Assembly (NCBI GenBank): GCA_037179385.1
Contig: CM074187.1
Location: 5,952,001 to 6,016,000, forward strand
Direction of reading: 5' to 3'
DNA length: 64,000 nucleotides
Origin: Holothuria scabra
Lineage: Eukaryota > Echinodermata > Holothuroidea > Aspidochirotida > Holothuriidae
The notes beneath the pieces were generated by a model. The model saw only the letters and a list, made by a program, of their open reading frames with translations. It searched no databases and had not been told where the DNA came from. This document shows, one piece after another, positions 25,100-35,724 of the stretch. The translations under genes were made by a program, and so were the position numbers. How positions within the stretch are numbered: the first letter of the stretch is position 1; each line of letters begins with the position of its first letter.

Positions 25100-27375
25100 A
25101 AAAATAAGACAACGAAACAAAGCTAAAGAGAAACTCAGGAGGAAACTCAGAAAAGCTCCATAGAGCTTGTGAAAGAGCCCTCCGAACAAAAACAAAAACA
25201 GAGTTAACAAAAGGAAAGAGAGAGAGAGAGAGAGAAAAAACAACAGGAAAATCAGAGAGAGGAAACTGGGGAGAAGGGAGACTGGGAAGAAGAGTCAGTT
25301 ACGTTTACCCATCAGAAAAAGTTTTAGGGATTTCTTAAATAGGTTTAAGGAGTGACACCGTTGGATTTTAAGTGGGAGGGAGTTCCAAAGATTGGGTCCA
25401 GTAAAACGAATTGTTTGCTGCGAAGATGTCAGCCTAAATGAGGGAGTAGAAAGAGAATTCATGGAACGTGTAAAGTGTGTGTGTGTCTCATGTCGAAAGT
25501 GAAACATGGATTTGAAGATATTTAGCAGAATATTGTTACACCAGGGATACATAAAAATACCAATTTGATGGCGATGAATACATGGAGAATGTTGAATTTT
25601 ATAAACAATTCACACGAAGTTTGAGACGGATGATAATTAGCTATAAGACGAAGAGCTTTCTTCTGAAGAACTAAGAGAGGGTAAATCCTGGAACAATACG
25701 TGCCACCCCATAGTAGAGCACAATAGGATAGTTGTGGATGAATCAGACTATTATACAGAGTAAGCAGGATTTTACGAGGAAGATAATGGCGTAGCCGAGC
25801 TATAATTCCAACGTTCTTTGAGATGGTTTTAGAAATGGCCTGAATGTGATCACTCCAAGTGAGATGACTGTCAATGAAGACACCGAGAAACTTAGCCGAA
25901 TTACAAAGGGGGACCTCAGTACCACAGAAATCAATGCTACGGATGAAAGGGTCTGGCAGCCTATTAGGAGTACTGAAAAGAATCGATGCAGTTTTGTTTA
26001 CATTCAGTAATAACTTATTTGCACAGAACCATGTACGTACTTTTTATAATTCATTGCTAACAATATCCATTAAAGTCTTAAAATCTTCATGCGAACAGAA
26101 AATATTAGTATCATCGGCATACAATATAAAGTGTAACTTGTCACTGGACTTACATAGATCATTAATGTAGATAAAAAAGAGAAGAGGCCCAAGAATGGAG
26201 CCCTGGGGGACACCACAATTAATAGGTAGGTAATTTGAATGTACATTACGAACAACTACGAACTGTTTTCTATCGCATAAATAATTCCTACACCAATTGA
26301 ATATAACACCTCGGACGCCGTAGTAGGATAATTTACTTAGAAGTGTTTTATGATGTAGACAATCAAATGCCTTGGAGAGGTCAAGAAAAGTTCCAGAAAC
26401 AAAAAGTTTCTTTTCAAAAGCATTGGTCAACAAATCTGTAAAGTGTAAAAGAGCATGTGTGGTTTAGCGACCTGGAAGGAAACCAAACTGAAAAATCATA
26501 CAGCATGTCAAACTTAACTAAAAAATTATACAATCTATGCAACATTAACTTCTCAATAATTTTGGAAAAACATGGTAATACAGATATAGGCCTATAATTA
26601 CTAACAGCGTTCCTATTTCCGTTCTTAAATACAGGAATAACACGGGCAATTTTGAGAGCTTTGGGAACAATACCCTGCTGAAGCGATAGATTAAATACGT
26701 GTACTAAAGGATCACTTATCAGAGGAGCAACAGCTTTTACCACTTTTGGAGGTATTTCATCAGGACCTGCAGCCGAGTTTTTAAGACTTAAGATTATCCG
26801 GAGAACTTCGTCATGGTTGGTAGTTTCAAGGTACATAGAGTTTGGATTTGGAGAGCTGAGATAATGACCAAAGGAGGTAGTGGAAACCTCAGGAATACTG
26901 CTTTGAATTCTTGTACCAACAGAAGTAAAGAAATCGTTAAACGCATTACCAATACCAAGGGAGTCACGGATAGTGGCACCATTGTGACTTGTTTCCTCAA
27001 TTGGCTTATCCTTATCCTTGCCGTGAATAATTGAATTAATGGAAGACTATGTTTTCTTGATGTCATTTTTACAGTTATCAAACATTTCATTGTAATAAAA
27101 TCTCTTTGCAGCTCTAATAACAGAGGTTAAGCGATTGCGGAAAACTTTGTAAGCAGTAAAACTCTCAATAGTTCGTTTTTGAACATACTTCTTGTATAGC
27201 TTATGCTTAGTTTTGCAAGAGTTTGCAATGCCTGTTGACATCCAAAACTGGCTTGTACTATTATTAAAATCATTCTTACGATTGGGAGAATTTGGGAAGC
27301 AATTATCAAAGTGCCGAAGAAAGATGGAAACAAATTTATTAAAGGCATCCTCAACATGGTTTTCAAGATACACAA
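25100..27375 (-). mobile_element. 5'-truncated CR1/Jockey-type LINE body
   Basis: This is a non-LTR retrotransposon fragment on the minus strand. It holds the linker before the reverse transcriptase, the RT domain and the C-terminal tail, then a pyrimidine-rich 3' UTR down to 25,100. No endonuclease domain is found upstream, so the copy is 5' truncated near 27,375, as is usual for LINEs. The 3' UTR appears to continue at 14,716 on the other side of Helentron B. I assign the CR1/Jockey superfamily from the RT motifs and the WNSLP tail. The exact clade is uncertain. Confidence 0.8.
25295..27373 (-). pseudogene. LINE ORF2 reverse transcriptase, inactivated
   Basis: In order from 27,373 downward come the linker segment (NHVEDAFNKF), AAGPDEIPPKVVK, SNYRPISVLP, FLDLSKAFDCLHH, CGVPQGSILGPLLF and the polymerase active-site box YADD near 26,100. 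Downstream come AKFLGVFIDSHLTW near 25,880 and the C-terminal tail with GPNLWNSLPLKI, ending at 25,295. Breaks seen include a TAG at about 27,047 where a tryptophan would be expected, a frame change near 26,465, a TAA near 26,037 and a frame change in the tail near 25,560. The reverse transcriptase would normally copy the element's own RNA at a nicked target. This copy cannot make the full protein. Confidence 0.85.
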
Positions 27376-29529
27376 TCCTTCCTAATCCTGAACCAAATAA
27401 ACCTGTACTGATGCATATTTTTTACCCAAAGGTACGGCATGCTACAACCTCAAAGATTCAGGGACCTCTTGTAGCTGTTTATGGGGAGATTCGCAATACA
27501 GGAACTCACGCAAAAAAAAGACTCAAAAGGCATCGACTGGAATGGAGCAGTGGTATATTATACTGTTTATACTGTATATAAGTCGCACGCAACGAGCCGA
27601 AGCTCAATCCACCTCCGGATTCCGTGAAAACTCTACAAAAATAGAAAATACAAAATACTCACAAGTACAAAAATACAAAATACACAGAAATACAGATATC
27701 ACAATAAAATACAACTAAGAACGAATGTATAACGCAGTTAAATATACTATACGCACAATATGTATATCGCAGTTCATTATATACATACAAATACATTGCG
27801 ATTCAATATCGCAAATTAATCATATACAAGGTAGACAGGTATACATTACCATTTCGCACGCACGCAAAGTCGCAAAGTACATTCCCAAGTACTTTTCTAT
27901 ATGCACAAAGGGAACTAACCTACAACATTTCACCCGCCAAACCATCTCACATACCGCAACTAAAAACACAGCTAAACCTTTAAATAAGAGAAATAATTAC
28001 ACCAAAAACGTACCTCTTTGGGCTTCTTAAAATATCAGTTCCTAAGATCAAGGCAAACGAGTAGGCGTTGTCTCCATACTATGTGAAAGAGATGCTGAGA
28101 CATCTGTGCAGGTAAATACCGGTCAGCTGGCATCAGGCAGAAAAGGGTGTGGGAAACGCGCGAAAAATTCCTTTTATAGTGATCCATTGACCCGGACAAA
28201 CCCATTCCCTAAAGGGTACATGCATGGAACGCCCAATTACATCAGGAGGTAAAATAAGGCGTTATACAAATTTATGTAGAGGGCTCACTTCTTTACACGT
28301 CCTCCTCCTCCTCCTGAACCCTTCCCACATTGAATTCAACAAAATATCTTAGCAGACCCATAACGACATCTGCTAAAGCAAAATCCTGCAACTCCATTTG
28401 TCACCAAGAGATGTACTTAAATACCAATCCTTGGCTCCTGGAAGTGGACTCTGACCGATCCCCTTTTTCTTCGGCGTGTGCCGGAATCGTGAGCTGGGAT
28501 CGGGGGAGGGGGGTGACAGTGGTGCCACCATGATCTAATGATTGGAAAGCATATTATTGCCACATGTCTATGATAGGTTTATGAATTGCACTTTTACTTT
28601 TTGACGCGAGTTCGTATGCAGTTTTTAGTGTTTTCTTATTTTATGAGATGGAGTAATACAAAATTCCTTACGGTGCCCAGTAACGATTCTTACAAGATTT
28701 TTGTTTTGAGGGCTAACTGCAGGGACTGGGGGTGAGTGGCCTAAGAAGAGGAGAGGGTGGGAAACTTTTGAACATTTGCTCACCCTCAAATGCAAACTTG
28801 TGCAACGTTTGTCGTCATTTGAAGTCGTTTGTTTTATCTTTTGTCAGGTGGGTATCAGTGACCTAGCTAGACGAGGTTCCTGTGGTTCCTAGGCCCCCAT
28901 TGCAAATAACCGAAAAAAAAAAAATCGGATATGAAAGGTAAATGTCATAGGAAAAATTCTTTCAAAGAGTAGTATAGACGACATTAGTCTTGTTTCAGAC
29001 CTAATTGAACAGTTTAGGCAAAATTGAGGGGTGTGAAGATCCGGGACTGGGATAATTCTTGACCCATGGGGGCCAGTACTGGTCGGACTGCTTGTCGGCA
29101 TAAGGTAGTCATAGAAAACACCCCTCTAGGCTCCCCGCCAAGTTTTTTGATAAAATACTTTTTGTCATACAAAATTCCAGAACAATTATGTCAATTTAGA
29201 GATAATTTCAATGCAAATTCAAAGGCCAGGAGATGCTATCCATCGGCAAACGAGGCATCTGAGAGTTGGGGGCAGACTGCACAATAAATTCTCACAAATC
29301 TAACATTCGGACCGGAATTTGCGGAAAAAATCGGGCAACCACTTAAGCTTCCAAAGCTGGCATGGTTTTAATTGCGCATAAAACTTCTAAGGATGCCCTA
29401 ATGTTGAAGAGATATAAACGAAAAAGGGGAAAAACATTATAATTGAGGTGAAATTGTCATGAAAAACCAACAAGATAACAAAAATTTGCTACAAATTCGG
29501 GCAGCGCAAAGAGGTGCATGAGCCTTTTT
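27376..29529. other. Intergenic DNA, nothing recognised
   Basis: This stretch contains A-rich, TATA-rich and ACACA-like simple sequence at 27,640-27,850 and a CTCCTCCTCC run at about 28,300. I found no convincing coding domain and no paired terminal repeats. The frames are short and unlike known families. Confidence 0.5.
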
Positions 29530-29774
29530 CATGGGCGTCCGCAGGTATGGGCAAGGGGGAGGGGGCACTTTCCCCCTGGAAAATCAAAAATTTGAAAAAA
29601 CGTGTAAAATTTAAAGAAAAATGCGAAAAATAGGCTTTAGAAATGCCATTTCCAGCGATCTGGGAGGCATTTTTGACCGAAATTTTCGCAAGTTGCGTGT
29701 CAATTCATGGTGACTCGGAGGTTTTGCCCCCCTAGAAATTTTTCCCCCATGATTTTTTTCTGCGGACGCACATG
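29530..29774. mobile_element. hAT-type MITE, second copy (inverted)
   Basis: It starts CATGGGCGTCCGCAG and ends CTGCGGACGCACATG, an inverted repeat with one change. The internal sequence is the reverse complement of the MITE at 1,283-1,560, including the GATCTGGGAGGCAT core. Flanking 8-mers are GCCTTTTT and GCTTTTCT, so the target duplication has decayed to 6 of 8 positions. This copy looks older than the first. Confidence 0.8.
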
Positions 29775-30649
29775 GCTTTTCTTGACAGTCGTTAGCAACA
29801 CAACGTCCGAAATGGTCGAATGTCCAAATGCCTTAACACATTTGCCCGAAAAATAGATAGTATCAAAGTCAGGGAAAAATATAGGCTCATACGAAAAATT
29901 AAAATAAGCTTAAAATAAATCGCGATACATTTGGGGAGCCTATCAGTTAAAAGACACTTAAAGCAATCACTACTCAGCGTTTTTTAAATCTTGCGAAACA
30001 GAATCCAGGGATAGCTGATTATCTGAGTTCTTTCAAAACTTTGCCCAAATAACAAAAACATACTATTTTCAAAGTAAAATTTACATGGAAAATGAAAATA
30101 ATAACAAACATTTGCGACACATTTGGGGAGCTTATGGAAAGATTTCCTCGGCTCCGTTTCCTTCTGTAGTCCTTCAAAAACTTTGCCCGAAATGGTAAAA
30201 TATTCGGGCGAAGGCTGAAAAAATTCTGGGATGTTTTCAATCACCAAATTATTTACACAGACATACGGGAGGGTGTTAATTTTCAGTGCCTAATAGCACT
30301 ATCCTTCCTTCAGTCAAAATTCGGGTGACGTTTATGCAAATCGGGTAGGTAGTTCTCCAGTTATATCATGACACATAGTGGAAGAATGTCTTCCCATAAC
30401 TCTGCCTGAAAATTCATTTTAACCCGACTCGTAACGTGACATTTTTTAAAAGGTGTTAAAAGTAAAATTAATTATATCAATCGGCGTTGTATAGTTCCCC
30501 CCCCCCCCAGAATAGATGCAAGAACATTCCATCAAGTGATACTGATAGTGATACATTTTATCTGGATGGTTTTCTGATAACTTAGCAAGTTGCTAGTATC
30601 CGAAATCCGGTAATTCACGTAACAGAGGTGGGCGAGCTGATGTTGAAAA

Positions 30650-31420
30650 ATATTTTTTTCAAAAACACCTACTGCCTAGTTCAGAGAAAGATTCAATTTT
30701 ACGATGTGGTGGCGCTCCGCTTAGAAAGTCATTTTCCCTTGTACATTTTTCTCCCAGTCGCCAACACATGTTTTTGCCTACTTGCCTTTTCAGACTACAT
30801 ACAAAATTGCGCAGTCGTTTATCAACAAACCATTCGTGTGCTTTCATTTTTATTACTGCAAAGAAAAACTCAAAATGACGACTGTATTATTTTTATAGTT
30901 TCACGCATGGGAAGTGCCATTTCCGGTCATCGGTCCAATTTTCAAAATTTTCTGCACGCTTAGCGCCAATGATGGTGGAGTCTATCGTCAGAAAATTTCG
31001 GGCTAAAGATTTTATAGAAGCCGAAACAACTTTGCATTGTGCTGCTTTATTTGAAGTGAACGTTTTATTGCAAAGGAAAGCTCAAAATGCCGGATGATTA
31101 GAAGTTAATTGTAAGCCTGTTTAATGTCATTTCCGGCTGTTTGAGAGGACCGACTTTTCCAAATGTACGCTCCGCGCCGACTAATGGTAGCTCTCCGCTT
31201 AGATAGTCTCTCGAGAACAGTTATATTTTGAGGGCAAGAAATCTTCTGTCCCTTGATATGAAATGCTTTCGTACGCCCGTGATGATTACCTGCCATCTGG
31301 AAGCCTTGGGAGGGGGTGTAGAAAAATTCTTGCACGTTCCGCACCAACTTTTGGCGGCTATCCGCTCACATAGTAAAACACCGGATCCCTTGCCAAAAAT
31401 CCTTGCTGCGCCACTTGTAG
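30650..31420 (-). repeat. Dispersed array of GGCGC-palindrome repeat units
   Basis: Four degenerate units carry variants of the CGCTCCGCGCC-AACTAATGGTGGC-CTCCGCTTAGA motif, near 30,705, 30,945, 31,160 and 31,335. Each follows a segment like CATTTCCGGCTGTTTGAGAG. Spacing is about 200-240 bp. They are reverse-complement relatives of the repeats inside Helentrons A and B, but no Helentron ends are nearby. Confidence 0.65.
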
Positions 31421-31675
31421 TTATAGACAATACGTATCATTTCTGAAAAATAATTTAAGAGTAAAAAAATCCACTCCAACTGTATGTTTTATGGGGGAAC
31501 TGATACTTTTCTCTTGTCCTGTATTGTCGAAAAAATGGTGCGTTTTTGGTTAAGAGTTTCTGAAGGGAAGAATTCCTGTCATGTAGTGGCGTAGTAACAG
31601 GGCGGGGCGATTTCCCCCTGGCTATGAAAAGTGGAAGATAGCACGTCGACTGAAGATCTTTGTTGTTACATAATG

Positions 31676-32470
31676 TTATCTAAGGAGTGCCGATTGAGGC
31701 TTCCCAACGATTCTAAAATGCTTTCGAAACTTTTTTGCCTTTTTAAGACTAAGTATTTCAAAATTAGGAGCCTTTATTGAAGATAATTCAGGTAAACGGC
31801 ACTGGAGCTGCTCGGAAAAGTTTCCTACGGTATTTGACTGAAGTATGAGCGACGACTTACTGCACATACTGCACAGGATGCAAAGCAATCCTGAAAACAG
31901 TGGCCCACGCATAAGAATTCGCCCTACGTTTATCACATTATGCGCGTAATTCGAACTAGTCAGCTGTCTAAGGTGTTGGACCGTTGGTTTGATTTGCCCC
32001 CAAAGACTCTGTCGAGTCTTTCCGGCGAAATTTTGTACCCCCCCCTTCCCTCTGGAAACGCACTGGCTGTTACCTCCTCTGTTTACACCCCTGGAATCGC
32101 TATGAGGCTTATATGGACTGTTTACCATCCTCTTCACTCTGAGCTTATCTGCAGCTCTTTCAATTGAGCCAGAGGCTTTGGCTGTTGTTGCAAAAGACTC
32201 CTTAATTGTGCATTCTGTTTCTTTCATTTTGAAAACTTGTTCTACTTTTAACTTGCAGTTGTAGCACATACTGCTTGACACTTCTCTTACATCTTAACCA
32301 TCTCTTTTAAGGATGGATGCAAGTTTGTCACCAGTGTCATCCTTGTTCAGAGAGAAGTACTTTCGAAAAGAATGTAAATCTCTTCCACAAACTACACAGA
32401 ATCTAAATTGCCTTAATTTAACACCTAACCCTAAAATTTTAACAGGGGTATTTTCTTTGTCGTCAACCAT
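31676..32470 (-). pseudogene. Zinc-finger-like N-terminal fragment with one internal stop
   Basis: An ATG at 32,470 (MVDDKENTPVKI) opens a frame of 58 codons and ends at a TAA (32,294-32,296). The same frame then stays open to 31,676. The two parts read as one small domain: FCVVCGRDLHSF, KYFSLNKDDTG, then MCYNCKLKVEQVF. The paired Cys-X2-Cys motifs about 45 residues apart suggest a metal-binding fold, followed by a basic KRMVNSPYKP segment. From about 32,095 onward the frame looks like unrelated repeat sequence. I do not recognise the family with certainty. The stop could be a true null, a polymorphism or a sequencing error. An intron cannot explain it, because coding similarity runs straight through. 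Confidence 0.5.
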
Positions 32471-34023
32471 TTGGTGTCATCGGGTCTCAGGACTATGCCA
32501 ACAGTTAGGCTAGTACTAACATGTAGGCCAAGTTCGAGTGCCTCTCGAGTTGTATATTTCTACCTATTTGAGTGTTAGCACGACATAAAACGACAGAAAA
32601 GGCCTTGGGCAGTAAAAGAGAACTGGCAAGCCTGTGCTAGGTCCTAGCTGCATTTTAGGCCTCCACACTGATTAACGTACAAATTTGGTACAATCGCATT
32701 GCAAAACCATCTACGGTAGAACACAACTTTTTGATCTTAGCATGCAAGTTACAATTTGCAAACTGCTAGGGTCCAATCAATGGGTGCCATATTAAAAGTG
32801 TAAATGGTTTCATTTATAAAATATTCCAAGACAATTATAACATTTACTTAAAAGGCATATTTTCATCATCCCAAACAGTTCCAATTCTCCCAACCTTTGT
32901 ACTTCTAGCCCCTCCCACATTTATCTAAAACTCATCTTTATCCAGACACAATCCTAGTTTATTGCTTCATGGCTTGTCTCAGTGGGCATACAAGTCCATA
33001 ATGTGTAATCAAGACACTCTCAGTGCCCATGTTGTGTAATTTAGCTATGATGCGTTGTTTGAATTTGATGCCAATCAAAGAGCTGTACCAATTGAGAGTT
33101 TTGATGTACGCATACTGAAACTGTAGTTTGGGGTGACGAATGACTGCCTTTAACATTTTTAAAGGTGATTATAAAGAACTCCTTGCTTGTATTGAACGAT
33201 ACTGTAGATGGGGAGGAAGATTAACTATGTCTATTGGAGAAATGACCCTACAATGTGAAAGCACCATTGCAAAAGGGCTAATGATAGTCACTATTTCATT
33301 GGTCAAGTATAGTGTATACGTCACGGCAACGTAATTTTCGTAAACACTTCTTGAATATTTGATTATTCAAAGGTACATATATTAAGACTTTGACCAAAGG
33401 CTTTGAGGCCGGGCAGGTCTGAGGGCGGACAGATATGTGAGGGTTAAAAGTACAGAATCTGATTTCGTAATAGGGTGTAACGTTACGGTGGAATGAGAAC
33501 GATAATTGTTGGCCGAAGAAACTTGACAAAGACTATTTATGCGTAAGGGAGCATATCCCAATTAGCAGGTGTATTAATGCGTCCGTTTGTTCGCCCTCGG
33601 ATAGAGTCCCTAAAAGGAGCACTTTTTTGATATGTTATGGAATGGGCTGGGGTTTTCTGTAAGAAAAATTGGGCTTAATTAAAGCAATTTTGTGGAAATA
33701 TGGGCCTTAGAAGCCGGCGGAGACATACTGACATTTTAGTGAAAAACAAGGCTCGGAAAAGGTCGTTTGAACTTTGAGGTGAAATAGCAAAAAATCTTCA
33801 AGGTCATGATATGGTAAATTGAAAGTACCATGAGTGGCCAACTTGTCAGCTTTCATATGAGGGGTAGCTTGACCCTGGCGAACACTTCGACAAGCTTTTA
33901 GAGGTCCGTTTACTTTTTGGATTTAGTGTGTAAGTCAATGGAGGAATTAATGCGGGTTCACGTTTTTTGCTTTTCAAGCCGACGCCCTCCATTTGATACC
34001 ATGCATTGCACATAGAGCAGGAT
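32471..34023. other. Intergenic DNA, nothing recognised
   Basis: No coding domain, element end or structured repeat is supported until the AGAGCAGGATA palindrome arm that borders the DIRS element at 34,011. Confidence 0.5.
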
Positions 34024-34128
34024 AATCTATTATTAAACGAGCCCTAGGGTGAAGTTTGATAGGGATTCTACCAAACGTCACTTGAAGGAGGAATTATATG
34101 AGAGAACACAGGACCGGATTACTCTCCA
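34024..34128. repeat. DIRS terminal repeat at the recombinase-gene end
   Basis: This terminal repeat reads from AATCTATTATTAAACG through ATTCTACCAAACGTCAC to CCGGATTACTCTCCATT. It shares the inner 30 bases with the other terminal repeat (39,123-39,190) in inverted orientation. The outer part differs between the two ends, which is normal for non-identical DIRS inverted terminal repeats. Confidence 0.8.
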
Positions 34129-34195
34129 TTTTTCAAAGGAAGTGCATGGACAGGCAGATTCACGTAATTCAGGGTTGGGTTTGAGAGTGTGGAGG

Positions 34196-34310
34196 GCATA
34201 TAATTCCTCCTTCAAGTGACGTTTGGTAGAATCCCTATCAAACTTCACCCTAGGGCTCGTTTAATAATAGATTCTACCATACGTCACTCTCAGTCACAAT
34301 TATATGAGAC
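34196..34310. repeat. DIRS internal complementary region
   Basis: The first part (34,196-34,273) is the reverse complement of 34,024-34,110. The second part (34,271-34,310) is the reverse complement of 39,152-39,190. The two parts overlap at ATT, matching the AAT found at both element tips. The region thus encodes the circle junction of the two termini, and it lies between the recombinase stop (34,609) and the terminal repeat, as in DIRS-1. Confidence 0.82.
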
Positions 34311-34608
34311 TTCAAAGCAGGCATGTTCATGCACAATAGCTAACGGAAAAAAACGACAAAAGGCAAATAATTTTGATAACTTGCGTTTAATAATTCAGCA
34401 CCTTTCACGGCTTAAATTGAAACAAGAAAACATGACCATGTACCCATCTGCATAAACAATAAGTTTTTAGTTTTAAAACAACAATGCCTTCTCAAGGCTT
34501 GAACTGAAATGGTAAAGATGGTTTCACCATGCTTCACTGGGTCTTTCTTAATCAATATCGGTGTTTTAACAAAGGAAGGAATGTCTTCCTAAGACTTAAA
34601 CTGAAATT

Positions 34609-35724
34609 TCATGTGCCCAGTAAAGCGTTTGCAAAATGAATCCCGACATTTGTCAATGGCTTTTTATAAAAAATGGCAAATGTTCTTTCTGACGTCCAAC
34701 CCGCCACTTTAATGATTTCCGACACTGGAACATTTTTCGTGCTTGCTAGGGATACCGCAGCAGCACGTGTACTGTGTGCTCTGTACACTGAGACATCAAC
34801 TCCTGATTTCGTCAGAATATCTTTTATCCAGCGAGCAATAGTTTCTGTGCTGACGCGTCTATGGGGCTCGACATAACTGATAAAAAGCTGTGATTCTGAC
34901 CCTCTAAGAGGCTGTGTAATTTTTATATAGTGAATCAGTAGTGATAAAACGTCTAACCTTTCATCTGGCGGGTATCGATACAAGACTAAATAAGACTTTT
35001 TCTCTCCTGGTCTATCTTGTTTTAGATTTCCTTTCAACTCAAATGTTGCACTGTCCTTGGTTAACGTTAGGTTTTCAATATCCAAAAACCTCAAAGTTTG
35101 TAGTCTTTGTGCAGTAAGTAAAGAAACCAGCATCACTAGCTTTTGTGTAACTTCTTTAAGCGTCAGTGAACGCAGGGGATGCAACTTTCTCAAAAAGTTC
35201 AAAACTAAGGACGCATCCCACACTTTTGAATATCTGGGCTCTGGCGGTCGTAACTCAAAAATACCTTTTATGAACCGTTTGATGAGCGGGTGATCCATAA
35301 CATTGCATTTACCACAAAACATAGCTGACAGGGCTGATCTGACTGTATTTAGGGTACTGTAACCTTTCCCCTCCTCATAGAGAACTGTCATGAATTCTAT
35401 TACTTGCTGAACAGTGGGAGTAAATGTATTAATTTTCCTGCTGTCGGAGAACCTTTTCCACTTGTTCTGATAGCAATGGTATTGTCGCTGGGTTGTTGGT
35501 CTCCACGAGGCCATGAGAACAGAGGTAGACTTTTCTGGTATTCCAAAATCTTGCAAGGACAACCTGACAAGAGGCATACGATTAGTTTGAGTTTGTGATG
35601 AAGGGGGTGTAGAGCTTGGCCTCGAGCCCCTGGAAGACTGAGCGTCCTTTTGTGCTGAGGTAGGATCCTTGGCGTAGCTATGATCATTTGAGTGAGTTTT
35701 GTAAACCACGATTGTGTTGTCCAC
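34609..35724 (-). CDS. DIRS tyrosine recombinase (integrase)
   Basis: About 370 residues of a phage-integrase-fold recombinase that would insert the circular DNA copy. An N-terminal SAM-like core-binding domain (SWRPTTQRQYHCYQNKWKRF) precedes the catalytic domain. There I see the first arginine in LLTAQRLQTLRFLDI, the second motif AHSTRAA (His-X2-Arg) and a C-terminal FYKKP tyrosine after VAGWTSERTF, so the R-H-R-Y set is complete. The frame is open from 35,790, but its first in-frame ATG is at about 35,577. It overlaps the 3' end of the RT frame by about 325 bases in another register, as in other DIRS elements, so translation may depend on frameshifting or internal initiation. Stop at 34,609. 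No internal breaks. Confidence 0.9.
   Translation of the reverse strand: MDNTIVVYKTHSNDHSYAKDPTSAQKDAQSSRGSRPSSTPPSSQTQTNRMPLVRLSLQDFGIPEKSTSVLMASWRPTTQRQYHCYQNKWKRFSDSRKINTFTPTVQQVIEFMTVLYEEGKGYSTLNTVRSALSAMFCGKCNVMDHPLIKRFIKGIFELRPPEPRYSKVWDASLVLNFLRKLHPLRSLTLKEVTQKLVMLVSLLTAQRLQTLRFLDIENLTLTKDSATFELKGNLKQDRPGEKKSYLVLYRYPPDERLDVLSLLIHYIKITQPLRGSESQLFISYVEPHRRVSTETIARWIKDILTKSGVDVSVYRAHSTRAAAVSLASTKNVPVSEIIKVAGWTSERTFAIFYKKPLTNVGIHFANALLGT

Noticed and set aside
26813..27581. Plus-strand frames over the LINE body and beyond it (26,813-27,034; 27,192-27,581)
   Set aside because: The first is antisense to clear reverse-transcriptase coding sequence. The second is partly antisense and partly in repeat DNA. 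No domain is seen in either.
28330..28533. Possible P2X7-like coding fragment (CHQEMYLNTNPWLLEV)
   Set aside because: Resemblance to the family's later domain is too weak and no flanking motifs are present.
34216..34455. 79-codon frame at the end of the DIRS element
   Set aside because: It overlaps the internal complementary region, so the frame is a by-product of structural DNA.
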